Shown here: piece after piece, positions 1 to 5,575 of the stretch | Layout: each line of letters opens with the position of its first letter | Numbering within the stretch: position 1 is the first letter of the stretch | Origin: Acidobacteriota bacterium | Lineage (GTDB): Bacteria > Acidobacteriota > UBA890 > WLXD01 | DNA: 10,558 nucleotides | Assembly (NCBI GenBank): GCA_022571615.1 | Contig: JACZXM010000054.1 | Coordinates: 1-10,558, forward strand | Reading direction: 5' to 3' | Made by a program: the position numbers and the translations under genes | The notes under the pieces: model-generated | Told to the model about the DNA's origin: nothing | Seen by the model: the letters and a program-made list of their open reading frames with translations, nothing else | Databases searched by the model: none

Positions 1-100
1 CGCGGGCGTCGGGTGAAAGATCCTGGGCGGCGGCAGGCGCTGCCAAGGTTAGCGTCGCCACCACGGCGAGCGCCAGACAAGTTGAGGTCCATCGTCTCAT
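1..100 (-). CDS. exported protein of unknown function, N-terminal fragment
   Basis: The reverse strand opens with ATG at 100, preceded by a good Shine-Dalgarno AGGAAG (111-106) five bases upstream. Only 33 codons are in the window. They read as a signal peptide: a basic start (MRRW), a hydrophobic core (about residues 8-21), and a likely signal peptidase I site after PAAA at residue 25, with mature QDLSP following. The gene lies 51 bp downstream of the TlpA-like gene on the same strand, so it is probably the last visible member of the sigma-factor operon. The mature protein is off the window and no function can be assigned. Confidence in a real exported protein is good; its identity is unknown. 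Confidence 0.7.
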   Translation of the reverse strand, partial: MRRWTSTCLALAVVATLTLAAPAAAQDLSPDAR

Positions 101-151
101 GAGCGCTTCCTGGGGTAGGGGATGGTTAGGTACTCCAATCCGGAAATACGG

Positions 152-685
152 TTACGAGCCGGAGCTCGCCACCAGGGCCTTGATCTCGGCGATGACCTTT
201 TCCTCGAGATCGGGAAGGGCGCCGACGAGCTTGCGAACCTGGTTGCCCTGCCGATCGATCAGGAAGTAGCTCGGATAGCCGATCACGCCGTAGCGATAGG
301 GCAGCTCCTCGTCGCCGACCACGACGCGGTATCGCATACCGTGCTCGGCAGCGAACTGGCGCACGTCTTCGACCGTGCCCGAGTGCACCGCCAGCCCCAC
401 GACCTCGAAGTCGTAGTCAGCGAACTCTGCTTGCAGGTGGTTGAGCTTCGGAATCGCGGTAATGCAGGGGGCGCACCACACGGCCCAGAAGTCCAACAGC
501 ACCACCTTGCCCCGCAAGCTGGCGCCGGAGAATGGGCTGCCGTCGAGATCGGTGGCGGCAAAATCGATCGCCGTCGGCGCGGTCGTGACGACTTCTACCG
601 GGCTATCGGCTTGCCGACTAGCGTAGGCGAAACCGATCAAGAGGGCCGCCGCCGCTGCGACCGCCGCCAGAGCCTTAACTCGCAT
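152..685 (-). CDS. TlpA/ResA-like membrane-anchored thioredoxin
   Basis: A 177-residue thiol-disulfide oxidoreductase of the AhpC/TSA-TlpA redoxin type. Residues 1-20 form a hydrophobic signal anchor or uncleaved signal. The redoxin fold follows, with DFAATDLDG at 41-49, the active-site motif WCAPC at 70-74 (C71 and C74 the redox pair), and GYPSYFLID with the conserved cis-proline at P138. The length fits the family. Such proteins reduce or exchange disulfides outside the cytoplasmic membrane, for example in cytochrome c maturation or envelope protein repair; the client is not evident here. The ATG at 685 lies inside the end of the anti-sigma gene (11-nt overlap, ATGCGAGTTAA), with GAGGGAG just upstream, so translation is probably coupled. 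The pairing with an anti-sigma factor suggests a redox role in envelope stress (inference). Confidence 0.9.
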   Translation of the reverse strand: MRVKALAAVAAAAALLIGFAYASRQADSPVEVVTTAPTAIDFAATDLDGSPFSGASLRGKVVLLDFWAVWCAPCITAIPKLNHLQAEFADYDFEVVGLAVHSGTVEDVRQFAAEHGMRYRVVVGDEELPYRYGVIGYPSYFLIDRQGNQVRKLVGALPDLEEKVIAEIKALVASSGS

Positions 686-1550
686 TGCGAAACTCCCTCG
701 TTACCGCGTCCGCGACGCCATCGCCGAGGTTGCCGACCAGCACGATATTGATGCCGTCGGCGGTCACGACGCGGCCCTCGGTTCCGAGGTCGCTCCACCG
801 CAAATCGGTGTAGGCGAGCCCATCGGTGGCTTTTCTGCGGGCTTCGACGTCGCCCAGCTCGATGGGGTGATCGTCATGGCACTCGAACACATCGAGCGTC
901 TCGTGCGGGGATTCGTAGCGCAGGTAGAGCGTGTAGCAGCACGCATCCTTGAGCAGCTTGACGGCCTTGAGCTCGAAGCCACCCGGCAGCCGCTCCGGCA
1001 CCGAGGGCTCGAAATCCAGCTTTGAGCCGATGGCGTCGCGCCAGCTGTCGAGGGCCGAGAACCGCTCCCAGAAGCGCTGTTCTTCCGAACCGGCCACCAC
1101 ATCACGCACGAAATCACCGACTGCCAAAGCGACGGGAGGTACGGCGCGCGGAGTGGCGCGCCGGCCAAGTAGCTGTGGCATCCGCGGCGAAATCGACGCC
1201 AGGCCGACACCGAGGACGAACGACGCGGCGATCAACAGCGCACCACGGCTCCATCGCAGCCGGATTCCGCTGCGCCCGGCACCTACCGGCACTGGCGTGC
1301 TGGAAGTGCCATCGAGCTCTTGGAGGCGCGATTGTAGGGCGGCCCAGATCCTCGAGCTCGGTGGCTCCGGCAACTCGAGGTTGGAGACCGCGCCACGGAA
1401 TCGCGCTAGCTCCTCCTCGGTCTGGCGGCAGGTGCTGCACTCTGCGATGTGCGCCTCGACCTCCAGACGCCGACCCTCGGACAGCTCGCCATCCAGCAAG
1501 CATCCAATCTCTGCACGAAACGCCGTGCAAGAGTCGCGCCGAGAGGTCAC
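675..1550 (-). CDS. transmembrane zinc-finger anti-sigma factor
   Basis: A 291-residue single-pass membrane anti-sigma factor. The N-terminal cytoplasmic domain carries the zinc-binding signature H34-x3-C38-x2-C41 (HIAECSTC) typical of ZAS/zf-HC2 anti-sigma domains, which hold ECF sigma factors inactive. A membrane helix spans about 103-120 (GALLIAASFVLGVGLASI), and a roughly 170-residue extracytoplasmic domain follows. That domain contains an adjacent cysteine pair (C204, C205) in KDACCYTLYL and a further Cys-His at 224-225. The start is GTG at 1550, sharing GTGA with the sigma-factor stop codon, the usual coupled arrangement for such pairs. The downstream thioredoxin overlaps its 3' end by 11 nt. 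Outer-domain cysteines plus an adjacent thioredoxin suggest that thiol state could be sensed, but this is inference and the outer domain was not matched to a named family. Confidence 0.88.
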   Translation of the reverse strand: MTSRRDSCTAFRAEIGCLLDGELSEGRRLEVEAHIAECSTCRQTEEELARFRGAVSNLELPEPPSSRIWAALQSRLQELDGTSSTPVPVGAGRSGIRLRWSRGALLIAASFVLGVGLASISPRMPQLLGRRATPRAVPPVALAVGDFVRDVVAGSEEQRFWERFSALDSWRDAIGSKLDFEPSVPERLPGGFELKAVKLLKDACCYTLYLRYESPHETLDVFECHDDHPIELGDVEARRKATDGLAYTDLRWSDLGTEGRVVTADGINIVLVGNLGDGVADAVTREFRNAS

Positions 1551-2260
1551 TGTTCGCTCCAGATCATCGGCTTGGTTGCTCCAGGGGCGCCGAGTCGTGC
1601 GGTTGTCCTGCGTGAGCTCATTGACGAGGTGTTCAGTTCGTCGGTCCGACGTGATTGCGGCCCGTTTTCTTCCGTCGGGGTAGAAGGGGAGGAGAGTTGC
1701 CGAACGGCTTCGCGCAAGCGGTCGCGGGCGCGGCTCAGGCGAGAGGCCACGGTTCCCATGGCGATGTCGAGAATGTCGGCGATCTCCTGGTAGCGGAAAC
1801 CCCGCAGGTCATGCAGCAGGATGATCGCGCGATCGGCCTCGCTGACCCGGTGCAGCGCCTTGGCCAGCAGGTCGCCGAGCTCTCTGCGAGACACAGTGTC
1901 TTGGGATCGGGGTAGACACCAGGCTGCCTGGGGGCTGCTGTCCCCGGCCTTGGCGATCGAGTCCAGGGTGCGCTGGTGGGTGCGCGATCGGCGCACGATC
2001 TCGTAAAAGCAGTTCAACGCGATGCGGGTCATCCAAGTGCTGACCTTGGCATCGCCTCGAAACCGCCCGATCTTGGCGTATACCCTGATGAAGGTCTCCT
2101 GGACCAGGTCCTCGGCCAGCGCCGGATCACCACAATGTGCTACCAGAAACCGATACAAGGGACGGTGGTGGCGATCGAAGAGCTCGGCACGGGCCCAGTC
2201 GGCGCCCTGCCTGCAGCCTTCGACGACCTCGTCCTCGGAGTATTGTCGGCCAGTGCTCAT
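1547..2260 (-). CDS. ECF-type RNA polymerase sigma factor
   Basis: An extracytoplasmic-function sigma-70 factor, 237 residues from the ATG at 2260. Region 2 (about 27-95) includes ALAEDLVQETFIRVY (contact with core polymerase and -10 recognition) and FRGDAKVSTWMTRIALN. Region 4 (about 133-188) includes LHDLRGFRYQEIADILDIAMGT followed by VASRLSRARDRLRE, the -35-binding helix-turn-helix. A Ser/Thr/Arg-rich tail of about 49 residues (189-237) follows region 4, which is long for a compact ECF factor. An in-frame GTG at 2278 would add six residues, but ATG 2260 was chosen because GGGA lies about 6-7 nt upstream of it and the GTG has no ribosome site. The gene overlaps its anti-sigma factor by 4 nt and lies 95 bp after the HMA-like gene. 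No confident autoregulatory promoter was seen. Confidence 0.9.
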   Translation of the reverse strand: MSTGRQYSEDEVVEGCRQGADWARAELFDRHHRPLYRFLVAHCGDPALAEDLVQETFIRVYAKIGRFRGDAKVSTWMTRIALNCFYEIVRRSRTHQRTLDSIAKAGDSSPQAAWCLPRSQDTVSRRELGDLLAKALHRVSEADRAIILLHDLRGFRYQEIADILDIAMGTVASRLSRARDRLREAVRQLSSPSTPTEENGPQSRRTDELNTSSMSSRRTTARLGAPGATKPMIWSEQ

Positions 2261-2355
2261 CGCGATTCCCGTGCACACCGGTGCGACGATCGATACCCCG
2301 CCATCCTACCGGCATCCCCCTGATTTCTAGCTTACGCCTGCATCTATGTACAGGG

Positions 2356-2874
2356 TCAAGGGGAGCGGACAATCTCGAGCTTCTCGATTCGCAGGGTGTA
2401 CTGCTTGTCGCGCGGCGGGATGCGGTCCTCGATCCAGTCCAGAACCTCGGCCCGAACCCAGACACGTTCGGCGGCCGTCGCAGCCGCCGAGACCGGGTCG
2501 ACGATGTCGAACGCACGCTCGGGTGCGACCCTCAGACGGGCGCCGGACTCCTCAAAGCGGCCCTCCGCCTCCAGGTAGATGCGATTCGGGTAGATCTTCA
2601 TCTCCCACAGTAGTTGGACCAGAGTCAGCGGATCGTCCCCGAACTCGGGCTCCAGCAGGACACGAACGCGCAGGTCGCCCGCGGCGGCCACGACCTTCTC
2701 CACCCCGGGAACTTGCTCGACCGCCGCGATGGCGCGCTCCGCCGTCTCCCGGTCGCAGGGCATGAAGAGAGTGATCTCCAGGGCGGTCACCTCGGCGCGA
2801 ACGGGAGTGGCGATCAGCAGGCTTCCCAGCGTCAGGCCGGCGACCAGCAGGGTGCGGGTTCGAGCTCGTGGCAT
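2356..2874 (-). CDS. exported HMA-like (ferredoxin-fold) protein lacking the CxxC pair
   Basis: A 172-residue protein from ATG 2874, preceded by GAGGAGAA about six bases upstream. The frame is open further to 2940, but the extension is Pro/Arg-rich and ATG 2874 begins a clean signal peptide (MPRARTRTLL... cleavage likely after VRA at 27). Residues 32-100 resemble the heavy-metal-associated fold: a first strand (ALEITLFMPC), then DRETAERAIAAVEQVPGVEKVV, which matches the helix and 'GV..V' turn of HMA domains. The metal pair CxxC is reduced to C40-x-x-E43, so copper binding of the usual kind is doubtful. The C-terminal part (about 105-172) is charged and not recognised. It may be a periplasmic binding or regulatory protein co-transcribed with the sigma factor. 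The fold assignment is moderate; the function is unknown. Confidence 0.7.
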   Translation of the reverse strand: MPRARTRTLLVAGLTLGSLLIATPVRAEVTALEITLFMPCDRETAERAIAAVEQVPGVEKVVAAAGDLRVRVLLEPEFGDDPLTLVQLLWEMKIYPNRIYLEAEGRFEESGARLRVAPERAFDIVDPVSAAATAAERVWVRAEVLDWIEDRIPPRDKQYTLRIEKLEIVRSP

Positions 2875-3088
2875 CTCGGTTCTCCTCGGCGCGGGTGTGG
2901 GATCAGGGGTTGGACGCACGGCGCCGGCCCTTTCTTCCATGCCGGCCCATTCCAGACCGTCGCTGACAGCTGAGGGGAAGAAAACAGGGGCGGAGGGCGT
3001 CGAATCGCAGATCCCGGGAGGCTGGCAGGCTCATCCCCGCCATCGGCGGTTCCGGGCCGGCAATCACTCTCCCGATGGAGCAGCAAGA
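2875..3088. other. divergent intergenic stretch, nothing recognised
   Basis: These bases separate the minus-strand HMA-like gene from the plus-strand cyclodipeptide synthase remnant. They contain the minus-strand ribosome site GAGGAGAA at the left edge and GGAG (3077-3080) for the plus-strand remnant at the right edge. Open frames cross the stretch on both strands, but their translations are low-complexity Arg/Pro/Gly-rich and match no family I recognise. A promoter for the leftward operon would be expected here but no convincing -35/-10 pair was found. Confidence 0.4.
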
Positions 3089-3414
3089 ATGATCGCCCAG
3101 CCGTTGACCGAACGATGTGCGCGGGTTCTGGAACGACGAGCACACGCGGTGCTAGGAATCAGCCTCTTCAATAGCCATTTCTCGGAGGCGCGAATCCGGA
3201 CACTCTGCGCCTGGGCGCTGAGCAATTTCGAGGCGGTGCCGAACTGCCGCTGTTTGTCGAGAGCACCGTGATCTTGGGCCAGTCGGCCTCGGTGTTCTGC
3301 TATCACCAGGTGCCGACATTTCTTCGCCGTCTGTACTCCGGTGAGCAGGTTATCTCGGTGCAGCCCAATCAGGGGTTCGTCCGGCTCCGGGATGCCGTCA
3401 GCCCCGCTGCGTAG
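3089..3414 (+). pseudogene. tRNA-dependent cyclodipeptide synthase, internally deleted and frameshifted
   Basis: Cyclodipeptide synthases (AlbC/YvmC family) join two aminoacyl-tRNA residues into a diketopiperazine. Intact members are about 220-250 residues. Reading from ATG 3089 (GGAG at 3077-3080) gives a block with HAVLGISLFNSHFSEARIR and CAWALSNFEAV, matching the family N-terminal strand and helix; the serine of GIS (residue 25) corresponds to the catalytic serine (S37 in AlbC). The frame then runs into noise and stops at 3269-3271. In another frame, from about 3235 to the TAG at 3412-3414, the family C-terminal block appears: AELPLFVESTVILGQSASVF, then CYHQVP (the conserved Tyr-His), then QPNQGFVRLRDAV. 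The join lies near 3228-3240. About 50 N-terminal and 57 C-terminal residues survive, so roughly half of the protein is missing. Either this is a true pseudogene or an assembly collapse. No cyclodipeptide oxidase or P450 partner is nearby. Confidence 0.8.
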
Positions 3415-3515
3415 GTCGAGGGCAGCGGCGCCCGGGCCCGCTCGTTCCGGAGTATGGATCGTCCACCAGCGCCGGGAGGTGCTGGTCGATCTCGGGGGCG
3501 CGGTCCGACAAGTAT
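3415..3515. other. spacer after the synthase remnant
   Basis: This GC-rich stretch holds no gene I can support. It contains a short dyad ACCAGC (3465-3470) / GCTGGT (3481-3486) with a 10-nt loop and no following T-run, and the palindrome-rich segment GCGGCGCCCGGGCCCGC around 3425-3441. It ends where the AT-richer operator and promoter region begins. Confidence 0.35.
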
Positions 3516-3531
3516 TACTACGTTTGTAGTT
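3516..3531 (+). promoter_or_regulatory. BlaI/MecI-type operator 1 (TACTAC-GTTT-GTAGTT)
   Basis: A 16-bp dyad, TACTAC GTTT GTAGTT, with one mismatch in the outermost pair. It shares the six-four-six layout with the two other copies in the window. BlaI-family repressors bind dyads with TAC...GTA halves, and such a repressor is encoded at 4157. Its centre lies 22 bp, about two helical turns, from operator 2, so two dimers could bind on one face of the DNA. It overlaps the start of the predicted -35 box of the downstream membrane-protein promoter. Confidence 0.72.
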
Positions 3532-3557
3532 GATAAATACTACCAGCGTAGTATACA
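3530..3557 (+). promoter_or_regulatory. predicted sigma-70 promoter for the membrane-protein gene
   Basis: TTGATA (3530-3535) is one base off the -35 consensus. After a 16-bp spacer TATACA (3552-3557) serves as the -10 box. Operator 2 fills the spacer and runs into the -10, and operator 1 overlaps the -35. The predicted transcript would start near 3564, leaving a leader of about 60 nt before ATG 3628. This is a pattern call. Confidence 0.55.
3538..3553 (+). promoter_or_regulatory. BlaI/MecI-type operator 2 (perfect TACTAC-CAGC-GTAGTA)
   Basis: A perfect six-base inverted repeat, TACTAC CAGC GTAGTA, extended by one more pair (A3537/T3554). It sits between the predicted -35 and -10 boxes of the promoter upstream of 3628, so a bound repressor would block RNA polymerase. 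The sequence differs from operator 3 in only one base of the central four. Confidence 0.82.
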
Positions 3558-3627
3558 CTCGATCTCAACGCAGAACCGAAAGGGCTAGGGCAGTGCCACG
3601 GCCCTGATTCCAAGGCAGGAGCACACG

Positions 3628-4101
3628 ATGACCGAGACGGACTCTTCCTCCAATGTGAGCCGCATACCCACCGCCATGGCCCTTAGCCGGGTGCTCCGCT
3701 TCGGCCTCGGGGCGCTGATAGTAGCCTCGTTGATTCCGACGCTTCTGGATGCCAGCGCCGCGGGTCTCCTGAGGGTGGCCGCGGCGTTCCTGGGCCTAGT
3801 CATCCTCTACACCATCATTCACGTCGTCGTAGGTCGGTACTTCGGCTGGATCAACCGCTGGGTCGGTGCCGCGATCGCAGTTGCTCCGGTTGGGGCGACC
3901 CTGCTGATGGGGCCGGTCCCGATGGTGGCCGGCGCCCTGTTCATCGGCGTCTCTCTGCTACTGATGGCGGCGCTTGGGGACCCCGGTTGCGAGGTCATGG
4001 CGATTCCTTCGCTGCTGTGGAGCCGACGAACCCATCTCGCCTGCATCGTGTTCTCGCCGCTCGACTGGCTCGAGGCACGTGTCACCGGGAGGCTCCCATA
4101 G
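3628..4101 (+). CDS. four-helix inner-membrane protein under BlaI-type operators
   Basis: A 157-residue integral membrane protein of unknown function. The start ATG 3628 has GGCAGGAG (3614-3621) six bases upstream. Four hydrophobic segments are visible at about 22-40, 46-68, 78-95 and 97-116, followed by a polar C-terminal stretch with the distinctive sequence GDPGCEVMAIP (117-127) and then a short amphipathic end ASPLDWLEA-like (about 140-150, SPLDWLEA). The family was not recognised. Two copies of the TACTAC-N4-GTAGT(A/T) operator precede it, the same site found before the neighbouring repressor gene, so it is very probably the target of that BlaI-type regulator. It could be the effector (for example an envelope-protection or transport protein) or a partner of the M56 sensor; neither can be decided from sequence. 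Confidence 0.8.
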   Translation: MTETDSSSNVSRIPTAMALSRVLRFGLGALIVASLIPTLLDASAAGLLRVAAAFLGLVILYTIIHVVVGRYFGWINRWVGAAIAVAPVGATLLMGPVPMVAGALFIGVSLLLMAALGDPGCEVMAIPSLLWSRRTHLACIVFSPLDWLEARVTGRLP

Positions 4102-4119
4102 CCGGCCCTGACACCGCGG

Positions 4120-4149
4120 TTGACATGAATACTACAAGCGTAGTACAAA
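4120..4149 (+). promoter_or_regulatory. predicted promoter of the repressor-peptidase operon
   Basis: A perfect -35 TTGACA (4120-4125) is followed after 18 bp by TACAAA (4144-4149) as a -10-like box; operator 3 occupies the space between them. The A of ATG 4157 is only eight bases beyond the -10, so transcription may begin at or next to the start codon and give a leaderless mRNA. No clear Shine-Dalgarno sequence precedes the ATG, which agrees with that reading. Confidence 0.6.
4130..4145 (+). promoter_or_regulatory. BlaI/MecI-type operator 3 (perfect TACTAC-AAGC-GTAGTA)
   Basis: A perfect inverted repeat with six-base arms and a four-base centre, nearly identical to operator 2. It lies within the promoter of the repressor gene, which implies autoregulation, as is usual for BlaI/MecI/CopY-family repressors. 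Confidence 0.83.
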
Positions 4150-4156
4150 GATCCGC

Positions 4157-4558
4157 ATGAACGATCAGAAACACGTCCGACCCGCCAGGCTGGGTGAGCT
4201 GGAAGCCGAGATCATGCGCATCGTGTGGGATCGCGGTGAGGTTTCTGTCGGCGAGGTGCGTCGGGCGCTGGCGCCGCGACGTGACTCCGCCTACACGACC
4301 GTGATGACCGTGATGACGCGGCTGCTGGGCAAGGGGTTGCTGCAGCGTCACAAGGAAGGCCGTGCCTACGTGTACCGCGCGGCGGCGGAACAGGAAGAGG
4401 TGGCAGGATCGTTGCTGAGCTCGTTTGTAGGGCGCCTGTACGGGGCCTCGGCGGCGCGGGCGATCGCACACCTGATCGAGACCGAAGAGACGGTCGATGA
4501 TGCCGAGCTCGAGCGGCTAGAGGAGCTGATCCGCCGCCGCCGGGGGCTGTCGGAATGA
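4157..4558 (+). CDS. BlaI/MecI/CopY-family transcriptional repressor
   Basis: A 133-residue winged-helix repressor, normal length for the family. The N-terminal DNA-binding domain reads LGELEAEIMRIVWDRGEVSV (12-31), then the recognition region DSAYTTVMTVMTRLLGKGLL (43-62) and the wing HKEGRAYVYRAA (65-76); 'YTTVMTVMTRLxxKGLL' is the family hallmark. The C-terminal helices (about 80-130, ETVDDAELERLEELIRRRR) form the dimerisation region. Known members are released from DNA by cleavage after activation of an M56 membrane protease, and such a protease is encoded immediately downstream with a 4-nt ATGA overlap. The target sites are probably the three dyads upstream of this gene and of the membrane-protein gene. 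It should not be read as a beta-lactam regulator: no beta-lactamase or sensor domain is present. Confidence 0.93.
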   Translation: MNDQKHVRPARLGELEAEIMRIVWDRGEVSVGEVRRALAPRRDSAYTTVMTVMTRLLGKGLLQRHKEGRAYVYRAAAEQEEVAGSLLSSFVGRLYGASAARAIAHLIETEETVDDAELERLEELIRRRRGLSE

Positions 4559-5547
4559 GCGTGATGACCCGGTTCCTGCTGCACAACCTGCTGCCGGCAT
4601 TGGTTGCCGGGGCGGTGGCCTGGTCGGCGATCCAGGCCGGCATTCATCTGTTGGGGATTCATCGCGGTAAGCTCCGGCTGTGCCTGCTGTTCGCCCCGCT
4701 GCTCAAGTCGACGCTGGTGTTGTTGGGAGCGGCGGTGGTCTTGCCGTGGCCGCAGGAGGTCTTTCAGTCGTGGCATCAGCAAGCGGTTCCGACCCGCACC
4801 GTGTTGCCGCTGTTCCTGCTCCTCACCGGTGCGGTGCTGGCGGCGCGGGCGTTGCTCGCAATCCGTTCGCGCCGGCTGGCGCTGGATGAAGCCGTGGCGC
4901 CCGCCGGCGCGACGCTGCGCTTGGTGGCGGCGCTCGACCGGGTGATGGCCGGGTACAGGAGGAACCGCGAGGCAGTGGCGGCGTGCTGGGAAGGAATGCC
5001 CGCTCTGGAGCGGCCGCGGTTGCTGGTCACCGACCGCCCGCACCATTCTCCCCTGATCGTCACTCAAGGGGAGCCGACGATCGTATTCCCCCGCTCGCTG
5101 GTCGGCGCCTTGGAGGACGCCGAGCTGCAGGGCGCGCTGGGCCACGAGCTTGCCCACCTGTCGTTGCGGCAGCCGCTGGGCTGTTATACCTCGGAATGGG
5201 TACGAGCCCTGGTGGCGGTGAACCCGCTGGCAGGGCTGATGGCCTCGCACATGCGGCGCGAGGAGGAAAAGGCTTGCGACGACCTGGCGGTCGCGATTAC
5301 CGGGCACCCCGATGTCTATGCCGGGATGTTGCTCAAGAGCTATCGGTTTGCCGCCGCTCACCGCTGGCTGCTGGCCGGCAGGCTCCAGTTCGTGCCGCAA
5401 CTGCTGGGCGTGGGTGCCAGGCCGATGCTCGCGGAGCGCGTCGAGCGCTTGTTGGGGGAGCCGGAGGATGCGTCCGCAGCCGCGCTTGAGCGGCTGTGGT
5501 TCGTCCTATTGTGGATCGGAGTGGTGGCGGTGTTCTTCCGCGGCTAG
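4555..5547 (+). CDS. M56-family (BlaR1-type) membrane metallopeptidase without sensor domain
   Basis: A 330-residue membrane zinc protease. Hydrophobic segments lie at about 9-30, 43-64, 83-101 and 312-328. The cytosolic part between the third and fourth holds GHELAHLSL, with zinc ligands H197 and H201 and catalytic E198, and EEEKACDDLA, whose E238 in an ExxxD pattern is the likely third ligand. FPRSLVGAL (178-186) upstream of HELAH is also typical. BlaR1 and MecR1 continue after the last helix with a penicillin-binding sensor of about 250 residues; this protein stops two residues after the helix. It should cleave the co-encoded repressor, but what it senses is not visible, and a separate partner or the membrane-protein product at 3628 may supply it (inference). 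Translation is coupled by the ATGA overlap. Confidence 0.9.
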   Translation: MSVMTRFLLHNLLPALVAGAVAWSAIQAGIHLLGIHRGKLRLCLLFAPLLKSTLVLLGAAVVLPWPQEVFQSWHQQAVPTRTVLPLFLLLTGAVLAARALLAIRSRRLALDEAVAPAGATLRLVAALDRVMAGYRRNREAVAACWEGMPALERPRLLVTDRPHHSPLIVTQGEPTIVFPRSLVGALEDAELQGALGHELAHLSLRQPLGCYTSEWVRALVAVNPLAGLMASHMRREEEKACDDLAVAITGHPDVYAGMLLKSYRFAAAHRWLLAGRLQFVPQLLGVGARPMLAERVERLLGEPEDASAAALERLWFVLLWIGVVAVFFRG

Positions 5548-5575
5548 AGTGTCGGCGCGTACCTACCACGGCCTG

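Noticed and set aside
2354..2359. TTGACC on the minus strand as a -35 box for the sigma factor gene
   Set aside because: No acceptable -10 hexamer lies 16-18 bp downstream, and no ECF-type GGAAC element was found, so an internal promoter is not supported.
3089..3271. Reading the ATG 3089 frame as an intact 60-residue small protein
   Set aside because: Its first 50 residues are the start of a cyclodipeptide synthase and the last ten (after FEAV) are out-of-frame readings of the C-terminal block, so it is a broken gene and not a designed small protein.
3089..3414. Programmed frameshift in the synthase gene
   Set aside because: A frameshift would join the two blocks but would still leave out roughly half of the enzyme, including the region that carries other catalytic residues; no slippery sequence is seen at the join.
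3465..3486. ACCAGC/GCTGGT hairpin as a terminator after the synthase remnant
   Set aside because: A six-base stem with a ten-base loop and no T-run is weak and easily expected in GC-rich DNA.
4366..5400. Minus-strand open frame of 344 codons opposite the BlaI and M56 genes
   Set aside because: Gln/Arg/His-rich translation without motifs, fully covered by two recognised genes on the other strand.
4157..5547. Beta-lactam resistance regulator (blaI-blaR1)
   Set aside because: The protease has no penicillin-sensor domain and no beta-lactamase or PBP2a-like gene is present. Many BlaI-M56 pairs regulate other functions.
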